Below, piece after piece: positions 52,416 to 62,721 of a DNA stretch of 64,000 nucleotides. Below the pieces are notes generated by a model that was given only the letters and a program-made list of their open reading frames with translations, was not told where the DNA came from and made no database searches. The position numbers and the translations under genes are program-made. How positions within the stretch are numbered: the stretch's first letter is position 1; the number at the start of each line of letters is the position of its first letter. This DNA comes from Siphonodentalium dalli (taxonomy: Eukaryota > Mollusca > Scaphopoda > Gadilida > Siphonodentaliidae): NCBI GenBank assembly GCA_032622095.1, contig CP136068.1, positions 56,258,025 to 56,322,024 of the forward strand, in the 5' to 3' direction.

Positions 52416-52490
52416 GTTCACTATAAGGCCCAGGCTGAGTGAATACCCTAGATTTTTTATCATTATTTGTGAAATAGGATATACAATTAC

Positions 52491-53198
52491 CTGTGATAGG
52501 ATGACACCACTGCCTAAGGCACAATACAGCTTTTTATTTTCTGTATATGGTACACCAAGATGAACATCTTTGCTAACACTTATAAGGCTAACCATCTGAA
52601 GAAGCTTTTCTCCTTGTAGATATGTTCGATCCGTGATGAACAAATAAAAATCATATGTATCTGGGTAATGTTCTCCAATATATCGCATCACATGTATTGG
52701 TAGCATGTGAGGATGGTTATCAGAAAAACCTACGACAGACATCCCTTGAGGTCTGGTGGCGATTTTAGCATCTGTGAAATATACAACTTTTGTGGCAAAG
52801 TGCGCCGAAGTCTTATTGATTGCAATACCGAGGCTTCCCAAAGTGTCCCTAGATGACAATACTGCAACAAACAATTTTTCTCGAATGCCAAGTTCAGTGT
52901 CAATAAAACGTGGTCTTTTCAGTTTGTGTTTTTCAACTCCGAGTGCTGGCATCGGTTTTGACTGAATGACACGGGGCTCAACGTCAATGACTTTATCTTC
53001 TGGAACAGATTTCGTGTCTCTCCCATGTATAATACCAATATCTGGAATAGCGTTCGTCAGATCCGAATTACAACCAACTTCATCCAGGAAAGGTGAAATC
53101 ATGATAGTTAGAGTCATTCCGAGACACATTCCAAGAACAACTGGGAAAATTGGTTTCGAGTAAACGCTTTGAAACCGTGATAAAACTTTCGTAATCAT
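52491..53198 (-). CDS. chpf: CHPF-like chondroitin polymerizing factor, first coding exon
   Basis: Encodes 236 residues. The ATG at 53,198 is chosen; an open frame reaches further upstream but has no earlier ATG near, and A at -3 (GTGAACATG) suits initiation. Domains: a short cytoplasmic tail, a membrane anchor about 14-38 (PIFPVVLGMCLGMTLTIMIS), a stem to about 95, then the N-terminal glycosyltransferase-like (GT31/CHGN) domain from RFIDTELGIREKL. Family marks: TELGIR, VAVLSS, the NKTS sequon at 128-130, DFYLFITDRTY at about 183-193, and YC..GSGVILSQ at the end. Where CHSY1-type enzymes carry the metal-binding DDD, this protein has TDRT, as CHPF-type partners do, so I infer a polymerizing partner or stabiliser of a chondroitin synthase complex in the Golgi rather than a full polymerase. 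The exon ends CAG|GTAATT, phase 0. Exon 2 is at 34,702-34,830; the rest (about 500 residues in the family) is outside the window. Confidence 0.9.
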
Positions 53199-54480
53199 GT
53201 TCACTGTTTGTCGCGTACTCTCTCCAGATAGAAAATATTCGTCTATGGCATGGGTTCGTCAAAACGTTCCACTTTTCCCCACAACAAAATACATATAAAA
53301 GGCCTACTCATCGAAAACTTATCAAACTTTTTCTCGTCAGACTCAAAGCCACTTCCGGTTTGGATTTCGGTATATAACATAACATGCAACGCTACTATGG
53401 ATATGAGCTTCTCCATCCGAGCTTTCGAACGCTTGCGGGGAAATTATATGTCATATTGTAAATATCCAGTATTTAATACACATCAATATAACGTATTTAT
53501 AAAGAGCCCAACAACGTCGCCAGCCTTGCATACACTACCGATGCCTGGAGATAGTAATAGCAACGAGAGGCCGATCACGATCGACAGATGTTTAACCCAC
53601 CCATTGACGTAAATAGCTATGATCGGAATCGTACTCTATAGTTTTTATGTTGAATTATAGAGTATACTGAATATTATGTACATACTAAAGACACACAAAT
53701 TCTCAAATTATTTGAATATATGGGTCCTAGCTAGCTAGTGCCCATTTTGCACTTGTAGTGTCACTTTAACATTTGAATATGCAAGGACTCCTAACCTGAG
53801 ATAAACGATTACAGTCCATATAATCTGGTGGTCAATATATAGCTCTCAAGAAAAATAGCATTCGATGTTAATCTTCTGAGCATATGTGGCCATAAATTTC
53901 AAAAAGCCATGATAATATTTGAAAACATTGGAAACTATGTGGTTCTGGCAATAATTATCCACAACAAGTATTATATATATTTGTTTATATCAGACAATAT
54001 TAACAACATATATATATGCTACCTTGGACTGGAGAAAAATATTTTCGAAGTACCTGTACATATTTGAGTTATCCAACCCTTTCGTTGCCTCCTGTCTAGA
54101 CCCATGAACCCCCTGTCCTGACATGATCAAGTAATAACAGCCCTAATTTAATTGCTCTATAGTAGGGTACTCAATCGATTTTGTTGTTCATACATAGCAA
54201 AGCATTGATTTCTGTTCTCGAAATGAAATCCATTAAAATCCCATAGCCCTCAATGTTAATCGACTGACCCACCAGTTGCCCCAAAAACGAACCATGACCC
54301 TATACTCAAATTATAAACTATAGGTATTATAGCAATGCATCATACCAAGCATAAAGGAAACTGCAGCTTATCATAAATGATAGCTAACATAGCTTACTTG
54401 CAATAAATCAGACCTGGGGAAAGTATTTCGGGGAAGTTAACCCTGGCTCGAAAGGACCGATATATAAACCCTCTCCTTCA
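53199..54480 (-). promoter_or_regulatory. 5' untranslated and upstream region of the chpf-like gene
   Basis: AT-rich flank; transcription should start somewhere here on the minus strand, but no TATA box at a convincing distance can be assigned on that strand (TATAAAA at 53,293 reads on the plus strand). A plus-strand open frame at 53,250-53,612 is antisense, ends in the dispersed GCCGATC motif and shows no family features. At 53,632-53,667 there is a small hairpin, ACTCTATA...TATAGAGT. The region 53,700-54,480 shows nothing recognisable. Confidence 0.4.
53563..53597 (+). repeat. Second copy of the GCCGATC hairpin motif
   Basis: ACGAGAGGCCGATCACGATC followed by GACAGATGTTTAACCCA, one substitution from 35,248-35,282. 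The substitution (GGC to GAC) weakens the hairpin. Confidence 0.6.
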
Positions 54481-54518
54481 CCCCTCATTTAAAGCTTTTA
54501 TTAAAAAATTCAAATGAA

Positions 54519-55210
54519 AAAAAAAAGAAGAAAGAAGCAGTTTTTACATTCTTCTTCTTTTGTTGATTCCGTCTCTCCAGACGAGGGGGGGGGGCGTTCA
54601 GTCCACATGAGTACTTTAGGTTGATATGGTAAATGCAGTGCCCCAGCAGGTGTTGTTGCCTCGCCGGTGCACGGTTATGGTGGACTCCAACAAAGTGGTA
54701 TCCGGATCGAGTCCGGGGTGCTCCAGGGGGATGGATGACGCGATGCATGGTAATGTCATACCCTAGAGAATAAGGCCGACTGGAAGCGGTCCGGAGGTCC
54801 TGGTCACTTTACTCCAGCTGCTATTGTCTTCCCCTGGCATCTGGTGTCATGAAGGGCATCTTTCCCCGCTGGGTTTCCGACACCCAGGCCTGCATCCACT
54901 CTGGTCGTCCATAAGCATGAAACTGGCAGAGATTCCAGCGAAGTAGTGCCCTCCGATCTTCCAACAGAGCCGTCCCGACAACCAAAATCTGAGATCAAAG
55001 CGGGATCAGATAATGGCTGCCGAGGCATCCAGACTAATCCGCGGCATGCAGCGCAGCCGAGCAGTCACACTGGGTACCATGCAGCGTTAACAAAGCCGAT
55101 CCGTGCTGGCTATTCCAGAAAATAAACCGGTGAGTGAACCGTGCTGGGCCGAAGGTCTGTGTCATATCCGAAGGAATGATCCTCTCCCGCTGGCGAATCT
55201 TGCACGAATG
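54519..55210 (-). mobile_element. GC-rich retroposon-like fragment ending in an A-rich tail
   Basis: Composition changes abruptly to clearly GC-rich within AT-rich flanks. Read on the minus strand the sequence runs from GCGGGAGAGGATCATTCC to a purine/A-rich tail (complement of 54,519-54,560), preceded by a poly-C run (54,587-54,595). This polarity and tail resemble a 5'-truncated LINE 3' end or a SINE. Two open frames (54,485-54,748 and 54,804-55,028) have no recognisable domain. It could instead be a retrocopy of a structured RNA or an exon of a non-coding transcript. Confidence 0.4.
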
Positions 55211-55326
55211 AAATAAATAAGATTAGGCTCCAAGAGATAACATTCTTTTTTACATCTCACAGTGAGCAACAGTGGGTAATATGTTATCATCAGGAAACCT
55301 CAATTCTTGATGATTCTAAGTCGCAA

Positions 55327-55480
55327 TAGGGTCATACCTCTGTTAAAAAACATCGGATTGATCATCATCAAACTCATATTCGAACTCGATCTGTATTGTG
55401 AGCTGAGAAACCCGCATACCAAACTTGGTTCTTCAGGATATGACGAAAAATGTTTTAGTTATCGCAGCACATTCGGGTTT
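55327..55480 (+). repeat. Third copy of the 150-bp repeat
   Basis: GGGTCATACCTCTGTTAAAA, then TATTCGAACTCGATCTGTAT, CGCATACCAAACTTGG and TTAGTTATCGCAGCA match the two tandem copies at 36,255-36,540. A small insertion (TGATCATCA) lies near 55,360. Confidence 0.75.
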
Positions 55481-55809
55481 ATTACATTTTAGTCGGATCA
55501 ACTTGGATTTTTTTACATTCTTGGAAGACATTATTAGGTATTCAAACATTTATTAAATTATGCTGGATAGAAATGGAATTGAGGGGCGTCATTACTCGGA
55601 TAAATTGGCTAAATTTTGTCAGTGTTCGAGCAATTAAATGGTAAATTGAGGGGAATGGCATCGTTCTCTCTCGTATACCATAACACGAAGCAGGCGCCTA
55701 TAGGACGCCTATAGGGAGTCAGGACGGTGTGCAAGATCAGCGAGGGATAATCAGGGAGCCTGCTGGGTTCTATTTGCACAATCGCGTACGAAAGGTTTGA
55801 TGCCCCAGA
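55481..55809. other. Intergenic, nothing recognised
   Basis: AT-rich spacer between the 150-bp repeat and the outer inverted-repeat arm. A short duplicated word GCCTATAG near 55,695-55,713 is the only internal structure. Confidence 0.6.
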
Positions 55810-56290
55810 TTTGTTACACCACGGGAACGTTCAAAGAAATCGGATTTCTTAAGTTCCGAATTCCTGGCGTTTAGGGGCCAGAGACCCCACAAAACCCCCA
55901 AAAATTACTTATATTTGCACTTTTGAGTACAAAGTTGATTTTTATATTAATAGTGCTCCAGCAATCACTGATCAACAATACACAATTTCCGAAACAAAAT
56001 TTCCTGGCGTTTTCATTTCAGAAGAGGGGTTTTGAAAGTACCCCCTAAAACCCCCAAAATGACTTCTATTTGCACTTTCGAGTGCAAAGCTGATTTTCAT
56101 ATTAATAGTGCTCTAGTCATCACTGATCAATAATACACAATTTCTGAAACTAAATTCCCTGGCGTTTTCATTTCAGAATGGGTTTTTTTTAAAGTACCTC
56201 CAAAAACCCGAAAATTTACTTTTATTTGCGAATAATGTCGAAGACAAAGCTGATTGTTTCCCCCTCAATAGGTATCCTGCTATCGCTGGT
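55810..56290 (+). repeat. Outer inverted-repeat arm, left (partner 60,085-60,548)
   Basis: GAACGTTCAAAGAAATCGGA, TTCCTGGCGTTTAGGGGCCA, GAGACCCCACAAAACCCCC and the following ~400 bp are the reverse complement of 60,085-60,548. Inside the arm a unit of about 140-155 bp is repeated in tandem: TTTCCTGGCGTTTTCATTTC at 55,861, 56,001 and 56,155, each followed by ACCCCCAAAA, TTTATTTGCACTTTYGAGT and TAATAGTGCTCYAG...ATCACTGATCA. Confidence 0.88.
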
Positions 56291-56355
56291 CATAAAAACC
56301 TCGTTTAAGAAACGAAATTCCGTGACGTATTCATTTAAGAAGCACAGGTCACCAG

Positions 56356-56434
56356 AACAAAAATTGACACTACCCCAATAATACTTAATTATATAAGAGT
56401 AAGTATTATTGGGGTTGGGGTAATTTTTGTTTTG
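56356..56434. repeat. Hairpin CCCCAATAATACTTA
   Basis: A 15-bp perfect stem (56,373-56,387 and 56,400-56,414) with a 12-base loop, extended outward by ACAAAAATT against AATTTTTGT across a mispaired block. Possibly a small MITE relic. Confidence 0.75.
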
Positions 56435-57190
56435 GTTTTTGGTTCTGGGTCAGAATCAACACGTGGTATTTCATAGTTCTCATATAAGCGATAAAACAAT
56501 GGAAAATATACAATGTTTAATTGGTTGTGTCATTTTATCGGGCAGAATCGGGGGAACAACATTTTCAAAATCCGCTTTGGGGAAAATTCTCTAGAGTTCT
56601 TTGAGAAAAAAGTCCTATTTACGTTGGTGGCTTTATTGTCAGATATTTCGTTCCTTGCTCAATATAAACTTCAATGAAATTTCAATTTATGTTATAAAGA
56701 TGGCAGAAACATGAAACAAGAACAAATTAGTATTGTTGTCATTACAAAATCTAAAATAGCAGGCAAAATGGTGTCCGGATGTGGTCAAATTGGGCAAATT
56801 TCGTTACATTTTACAAGACAGCTTCCATTTTTTTAAAGAAAAAAAATATACCATGCTGAATCTATATCTGATAATAATGAGCCATATCACGAGGATTTGG
56901 TCCTTCATTGTCTATCAAATTAAAATAGATTTAAAACACAATTTCGAAGAAAAATCAATTATTTTAATGCCCAGAAGGGAATTGAACTCACCAGTGTACT
57001 GAATACTAATTATATGGCAGATATGAACCATTAGTGCCCATTTAGGACAGAAACGAGGGCATCAGTAACCAAAATAGGCACAAAATGGCGACCGGCAGCA
57101 GTAAAATTGGGCAAGTTTGGCTAAAGTTCACTAGGATGTTTCCATGGCATCGAAAATAAAGAACATAAATATTTTCATAGATTTAAATTT
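56435..57190. other. Spacer inside the large inverted-repeat structure
   Basis: No gene recognised. AAAATGGTGTCCGGATG (56,766) and AAAATGGCGACCGGCAG (57,082), each followed by AAATTGGGCAA, are two diverged copies of one repeat about 316 bp apart; a related phrase (AAAATGGCAGTTGG) occurs near 63,777. AAAATCCGCTTTGGGGAAAA at 56,566 has a relative at 63,737. Confidence 0.5.
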
Positions 57191-57220
57191 TAATTAAATC
57201 TTCTCATATCGAATATAATT

Positions 57221-59642
57221 TATAGCCAATAGTCCTATATGCCATGAGATGAGTGTCAAAAGCAACCAAACTTGTATCCAAACATATCGAATGAGTGTCC
57301 AGAACCACTTAAAAGGCGCTTAAATTCACGCAACGGGGGTCTCAACCCACCATCTTAATTAATATAGTATATCAAACCAACCCAATCCATAGAACGGGCA
57401 TCCCAAATTTGCCAACCAGTGTCCCGAACCACCTCATACGTATCCCAATCGGCCCAACTAGTGTTGCAAACCATCCAAATGGTGCCCAAACACGCCCTAA
57501 TGAGTAATCCAAACCATCCAACGATTGACACATATCATCCAGAGAATGTCCCAAATTGCACGTGGTGTCCCAAACCTCACATCTAAAACCATCCCTTGAG
57601 AACCCCACACCATCCCATGTGTGTCCAATGCAAACCAATCAATGAGTGTTCATACCCATACAATGGCCGCCCCATGCAACATGACGATTGCCTCAAACCA
57701 CAAGGACCAGGAGTGTCTAAAAACATCAAACTGGTGTCTAAGACCACCCCATGCAGAATGTCACACACCATCGAATGATTGTCCCAACTATTGTACAAAA
57801 TCATCCATCGAATATCTTAAACCACCCAGAGAGTGTCTCTTGGTTTGGCAAACCCACTGGATGGTTTGGAACACTCATTTGATGGTCAACCCTTTAATGA
57901 CTGTAGCTTCTTGAAATTTTGCGAAAACCCTGTGCCATATAGGCCGCATAGCATATATAAGAAAATGCATTGGGCATTGGCCTAACAAAACTAACCTTGG
58001 CCATGTAAGCCACGACATTCTCTTATATATACAAGACTCCCTATGAGAGAATGCGTGGCACATAGGATCATTAAAGTTACAGCAGCACAGCACCCACCAT
58101 GAAAGGGTTAAACACTCGCTGGATGGTTTTGTACACTAGTTTGGATGTATTGAGTTAGTAGATGGTTTGTGAAACCATTTGGGTGGAGTGGGAACTCAAT
58201 GGCTGGTTTGTGATACTAGTTTTATGGTCTGTGTCACTCACTGGGTGGTTTGTGACACCCATTGCATGGTTTGAGACACCAATTGGGTGCTGTTGGACAC
58301 TCGATGTGGATATGGGACACATGTGTGGTGGAATGGGACACTAATTTGTCGATTTGTTCACTGATTGGGCCATTGAATGGATTGAGATGACTTTTGGTGA
58401 TTTGGGACACCTGTTATATGACATAGAACTCCCCCGGATGACATGGGACTCTAGTTGTGAGGTATTTGATGCATATTAGACACTCTTTTTCTTTCGAACA
58501 CCCGTTGGATGGTTTGGGGCAATCATTGGATGGATTGACCAATCGTATGATTTGGAGCACTCGTTGGATGGCGAGGGACGCTCATATTGGTAGTTTGGGA
58601 CAAACCTATGAGGTTTGGAACACAAGTTGCATTGTTTTGGGGCACTACCGTGCACTATGGTTTGTAAAAATCGTTGCAGGGTTGCGACACTAATCGGGTG
58701 AATTGAGACACTCCTTGGATGCCTTGTGATACTAATTGTGTGGGTTAGGACACCAGATGCATGGCTCGTGGGACTATCTGTGTGGGTCTGGACTCAGGTG
58801 AATATAACATGGGGCACTAATTAATTGTTTGTGACACCCAATGGATGGTTTGAGACACCAATTAGGTGGTCTTTGGACACTATGTGTGGATATCGGACAC
58901 AGGGGTGGTTGAACGAGACACTAATTTGTCGACTGGTTCACTGATTGGTCCGTTGAATGGATTGAGACGACAGTTGGTGGTTTAGGACACATGTTGTATA
59001 ACATAGGACTCTCCTCGGATGGCCTGCGGCATTAGTTTTGGTGCATATTGGACACTCTTTTCCTTTCGAATACTCGCTGGATGGCTTGGGACACTTATTT
59101 GGTGGTTTGGGGCAATCATTGGATGATTGACCCACTCGTTGTATGATTTGGAGTACTCGTTGGGTGGTTTTGGGACACTAATTTTTGGTAGTTTGAGACA
59201 AAACCGGTGTAGTTTGGAACACCAGTTGCATTGTTTGGGGCACTACCATGGACCGTGGTTTGGAACAATCGTTGCAGGGTTGCGACAATAATCGGGTGAA
59301 TTTAGATGGCTTATGATGGCTTGTGACACTCATTGTGTGGGCTAGGACACAAGCTGCATGGCTTGGGGACTATGTGGGTTGGGAACCAGTTGCATGTGGT
59401 TTGGGAAACTCGTTGGATGGATTATTTACAATGTTTACTCGGGACAATATTTGAATTTGGGGTACTAGACGTATGGATTGGGATACTCATAGATTGGTTT
59501 TGGATACTAGGTAGGTGACTCAGTATATTGTTTGGTACAATCGTTAGGTGGTTTGGAACACTCATTTTATGTATTCTGAAACTAGTTGGTGGCTTTGAAA
59601 ACTTGTATGATGTCATATATGCCACTATTTATTGGCTATATA
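57221..59642. repeat. Two head-to-head arrays of a diverged 21-bp minisatellite
   Basis: The left array (57,240-57,870) reads CCAAACCATCCAANGAGTGT-like units; the right array (58,100-59,620) reads the reverse complement, GGTTTGGGACACTCGTTGGAT, unit 21 bp. Between them, 57,885-58,112 is a core bounded by inverted AACCCTTTAATG / CATGAAAGGGTT. The outer flanks also pair: TATAGCCAATAGTCCTATATG (57,221) against CATATATGCCACTATTTATT (59,616). The right array holds an internal duplication of about 575 bp (58,268 to 58,847). Since 21 is divisible by three, several 60-97-codon open frames arise; they are not genes. Confidence 0.85.
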
Positions 59643-60084
59643 TTTATTTCATATTTGAAGATTTAGTTTCAAAAGTTAAAAAGTTAGAAATTAAAAAAGC
59701 ACTTCAATTGTTGACTTCCGATTGCCATTGTCGTCGTCATTTTTGAAAACTCGGGTTATGACATACTAATATCGGATTAGGATTGGACATCATGTATGGT
59801 GGCGCAACTGGCACCTTTTAACGTCGAAATAATTTGAGCAGACATCCTTGCAAAACAAAAAGGAATGAAATTTAATCCTGGAAAGGGTATGCACGCTGAC
59901 CGACCTGGTTCCCGGACTAAAATTTAAATTTTCATTTTCTTACATGTTTTTCTGCATTTTGTTTACCCAAAAATAACGAATTTTCCTCCCTGAAACGCGC
60001 GGAAATTTTGGCTGTTTGGTCATATTTAGCAGTTATATTTACAGAATTGACACAAAAAAAAACAGCTTATTATAAATTTATTCC
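59643..60084. other. Spacer inside the large inverted-repeat structure
   Basis: AT-rich, no gene or named repeat recognised. The first 30 bases pair loosely with 57,185-57,220 as the continuation of the minisatellite's inverted flanks. Confidence 0.5.
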
Positions 60085-60548
60085 GGGTTCACCTCAAAAT
60101 TGTGCTTTGTAATCGACAGTATGTGCAAATAAAAGTAAATTTTCGGGGTTTTGGGGGTACATTCAAAAATCCCTTCTGAAATGAAAATGCCAGGGAATTT
60201 CGTTTCAGAAATTGTGTATCATCGATCAGTAATGACTAGAGCACTATCAATACAAAAATCAGCTTTTTACTCGAAAGTGCAAATAGAAGTCATTTTTGTG
60301 GGTACTATCAAAAACCCCCTTCTGAAATGAAAAGGCCAGGAAATTTCGTTTCAGAAATTGTGAAACGAAATTTCCTGGCCTGTTGATCAGTGATTGCTGG
60401 AACACTATTAATATAAAAATCAGCTTTGTACTCAAATGTGCAAATAGAAGTCATTTTTGGGGGTTTTTGTGGGGTCTCTGGCCTCATAACGCCAGGAATG
60501 CGGAACTTAAGACATCGGATTTCTTTGAACGTTCCCGGGGTGGAACAA
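60085..60548 (-). repeat. Outer inverted-repeat arm, right (partner 55,810-56,290)
   Basis: Reverse complement of the left arm, including GTTTTTGTGGGGTCTCTGGC, CGCCAGGAAT, TTCTTTGAACGTTCCC and the tandem TTTCATTTCAGAAG-type units. The two arms enclose about 3.8 kb and imply a structure of some 4.7 kb in all. Confidence 0.88.
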
Positions 60549-61149
60549 AGCCAGTTTACTCCCCATTTCCTTCAGTCATGGGGGTTTAATACATTGTGAA
60601 AGATTTTCCAATGAAAGTGCCAATGACTCTGTAGCAGTGTATCTCAACTTGGAAATGGGATCATGCCATATATTACAGTCCATATAACGATAGGGAACTG
60701 GGACAGCTTATACTCTTAAATAACTAGAGGTTAGCCTGAAGATGCAAAAACATTGGGAGTAATCTGATGAAAAAGTTTGGCTGTAGGGAGTGCCAATTAA
60801 GGGTGCAAGAATACTAATAGAAATAGTAAAATCAGAGATGGCTCCCATCTGGAGGTCACCCAGAATCAGTTTGGTGCTGATCAGATGATTGAGTTGGTCT
60901 CTTGGGTGCGCCGAATGATTTTGTCATCTAAGATGACCGATGTCGGTCGCGTTTTTCAATGAAATGATGGCTCCCATCTAGTGTTCTCCCAAAAAATCCA
61001 CATGAAGTTTGGTGACGATCAGATGGTGGATGTGGTCTGTATGTGTGGCAAAGGATTTAGCCATGCAAAGAGTAAAATCCAAGATGGTTGCCAGTGTAGC
61101 GGATGCAGATTTGCCTCTCCTGTAATGTTCATACAAGTGGATGTCTTTA

Positions 61150-61627
61150 TTAAAGGTACTCAACCCGTAAAGAGGGTCCCCATCTCAACAGATTCCAACA
61201 ACAACAATCCGATCAGAGGGTCCTATATTACTATTTCTTTGGCTTTGGGGGGTAAAAAATATTTGATTCGAGTCGAGGAACCCATCAAACAAAGCTCAGA
61301 GTTATTAGATATTGATTTTTCAAATTTGTTATGTTCTCGAGATGAGTACCAATAACTGCCGTAATCTGCTCTGGATGTGTACTCCAAATCTATTCAAACA
61401 GACAAGGATGAATAACTCTAAAATCAAGTGGTAATTTTAACGCAATTTTGACTGAGTTCTGGGCCAGATAGTATTCCCGATAATGAAAAATAATAGATTT
61501 CTAAAATCGATATCTAACAAATCTGAGCTTTGATGGGTGACTTCCTCGACTCGAATCAAATATTTTTGACCCCCGAAGCCATTGAAATAGTAATTGAGAG
61601 GAGTTTTATCGGGTTGAGTACCTTTAA
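61150..61627. mobile_element. Foldback element flanked by TTAA
   Basis: Arms of about 160-190 bp. Left: TTAAAGGTACTCAACCCG, ATTACTATTTCTTTGGCTTT, AATATTTGATTCGAGTCGAG, AAAGCTCAGAGTTATTAGAT. The right arm is their reverse complement, with about 85-90% identity by eye, ending CGGGTTGAGTACCTTTAA. The loop is about 135 bp. Both ends begin TTAA, the target of piggyBac-type transposons, but no other family mark is seen. It interrupts a 164-bp-type monomer of element 4. Confidence 0.8.
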
Positions 61628-61805
61628 CTGCTCTATTCTAATGAGGGACAACTCTATCTGCTATGCTCCTCATTATAAAATCACCTAATTCTAAACACCT
61701 CAGTTGGTGCATACCTGGTCCAATATATAATAGAGGTAGTAATGGTTTTGCTGTTCTTTGGTTGTAATATTGTCCAGGTTAAAGCCACACCGGATTCCAG
61801 GAGCC

Positions 61806-61881
61806 AAATACTAAAGTAAATCACATTTACTGGTATTTGATTCCAAACAAATACTAAAGTAAATAATATTTACTGGTATTT
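61806..61881. repeat. Two tandem hairpins, 43-bp unit
   Basis: CAAATACTAAAGTAAATCAC followed by ATTTACTGGTATTTG, repeated about 43 bp later with small changes. Each unit is itself an imperfect hairpin (CAAATAC...AGTAAAT / ATTTACT...GTATTTG). Confidence 0.75.
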
Positions 61882-62242
61882 GGTTGCCTATGATTTTTCT
61901 TAAAGTGGCATGCTGTATCCTACCTAACATACCAGCTAACTCCATAATGGACCTGGGACGCATGTTTTTGCTATTTTAATAAAGTATGCATTTTTGACTG
62001 CTGGTTGTCATTTGAACTCTGCCGGGAATCTGGCGATCAGACAGGAATCTGCGTCCTGTTACACCAGCGACCTTGTTTTTCGTTGAAAATAGTTCAAATT
62101 CGATAGCTCGTATTTAGAGGTGTTCCAAAACATGCCTGTAAATTTTAAAACAAATTTCCCAAAATAAATGCGGGCTGCAGCGATGGATTCAAATTTTAAA
62201 TCCAAGATTGTTAATGGTGGTCATGTGTTTTTAATGAATTTC

Positions 62243-62256
62243 GGGGGGGGGGGGGG
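62243..62256 (+). repeat. Poly-G run (14 G)
   Basis: Fourteen G after AATTTC inside a monomer of the 164-bp family. A 15-G run follows the same AATTTC word at 62,707-62,721. The related monomers in element 2 read AATTTCGGAAAA at this place, so the runs grew from GG. Confidence 0.9.
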
Positions 62257-62706
62257 ACGACGGCTCGCATCTAGAGGTCATCCCGAAGATCCATATGCAG
62301 TTTGGTGATGATCGGATGAGGCAGGTGGCCTCTACGGTGTGCCCCGAAGGATTTAGTCATACAAATAGTAAAATCCAAGATGGCTGGTGGGGGCCATGTT
62401 TTTCAATGAAATGCGGAATATGTTTATGTGTCCCATCTATAGCGGTCACCCAAAAGATCCACATGAAGTGTGGTGACGATCGGATGAGGGGTGTGGTATG
62501 ATTTAGTAATGCAAAGAGTAAAATCCAAAATGACTGATGGCGGCCATGTTTTTCATCGATATTCGTCCAAATTCGATAGCTCATATCAAGAGGTGGTCCA
62601 AGACATGCCTGTATACATTTCAAAAAAATTATCCAATAAATGCCCGCTGCATTGATGGATTCCAATCCATTATGACTGCAGGTGGCCATATTTTTTAACG
62701 AATTTC

Positions 62707-62721
62707 GGGGGGGGGGGGGGG
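62707..62721 (+). repeat. Poly-G run (15 G)
   Basis: Same position in the next monomer copy (AACGAATTTC before the run). Expected to be length-variable and prone to sequencing error. Confidence 0.9.

Larger units (their letters stand above)
34831..52490 (-). other. Intron 1 of the chpf-like gene (17,660 bp), filled with mobile DNA
   Basis: Bounded by the donor CAG|GTAATT at 52,490/52,491 and the acceptor TTTCAG at 34,831, both on the minus strand. I saw no other coding exon inside. The content is listed separately: HINE-like elements, a hAT-like insertion, palindromes, a tandem duplication, GGTCC elements, a TIR element and foldback elements. Short open frames inside (60-120 codons) have no family resemblance I can recognise and fall on repeats. 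Confidence 0.8.

Noticed and set aside
52966-53163. Plus-strand open frames opposite exon 1
   Set aside because: They are antisense to a well-supported coding exon.
53196-53204. A start two codons earlier at 53,204 for exon 1
   Set aside because: That codon is GTG; the first ATG is at 53,198 and has an acceptable context.
53293-53299. TATAAAA as the promoter of the chpf-like gene
   Set aside because: It reads on the plus strand, opposite to the gene.
53250-53612. 120-codon plus-strand open frame upstream of the chpf-like gene
   Set aside because: It is antisense to the expected 5' UTR, runs into the dispersed GCCGATC repeat and has no recognisable domain.
56968-57040. tRNA-like B box (GAGTTCAATTCCC on the minus strand)
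   Set aside because: The acceptor stem does not pair and no A box is convincing. A similar weak resemblance at 62,000-62,080 also fails.
57372-58693. Trp/Gly/Met-rich open frames on both strands
   Set aside because: They are products of the 21-bp minisatellite (seven codons per unit).
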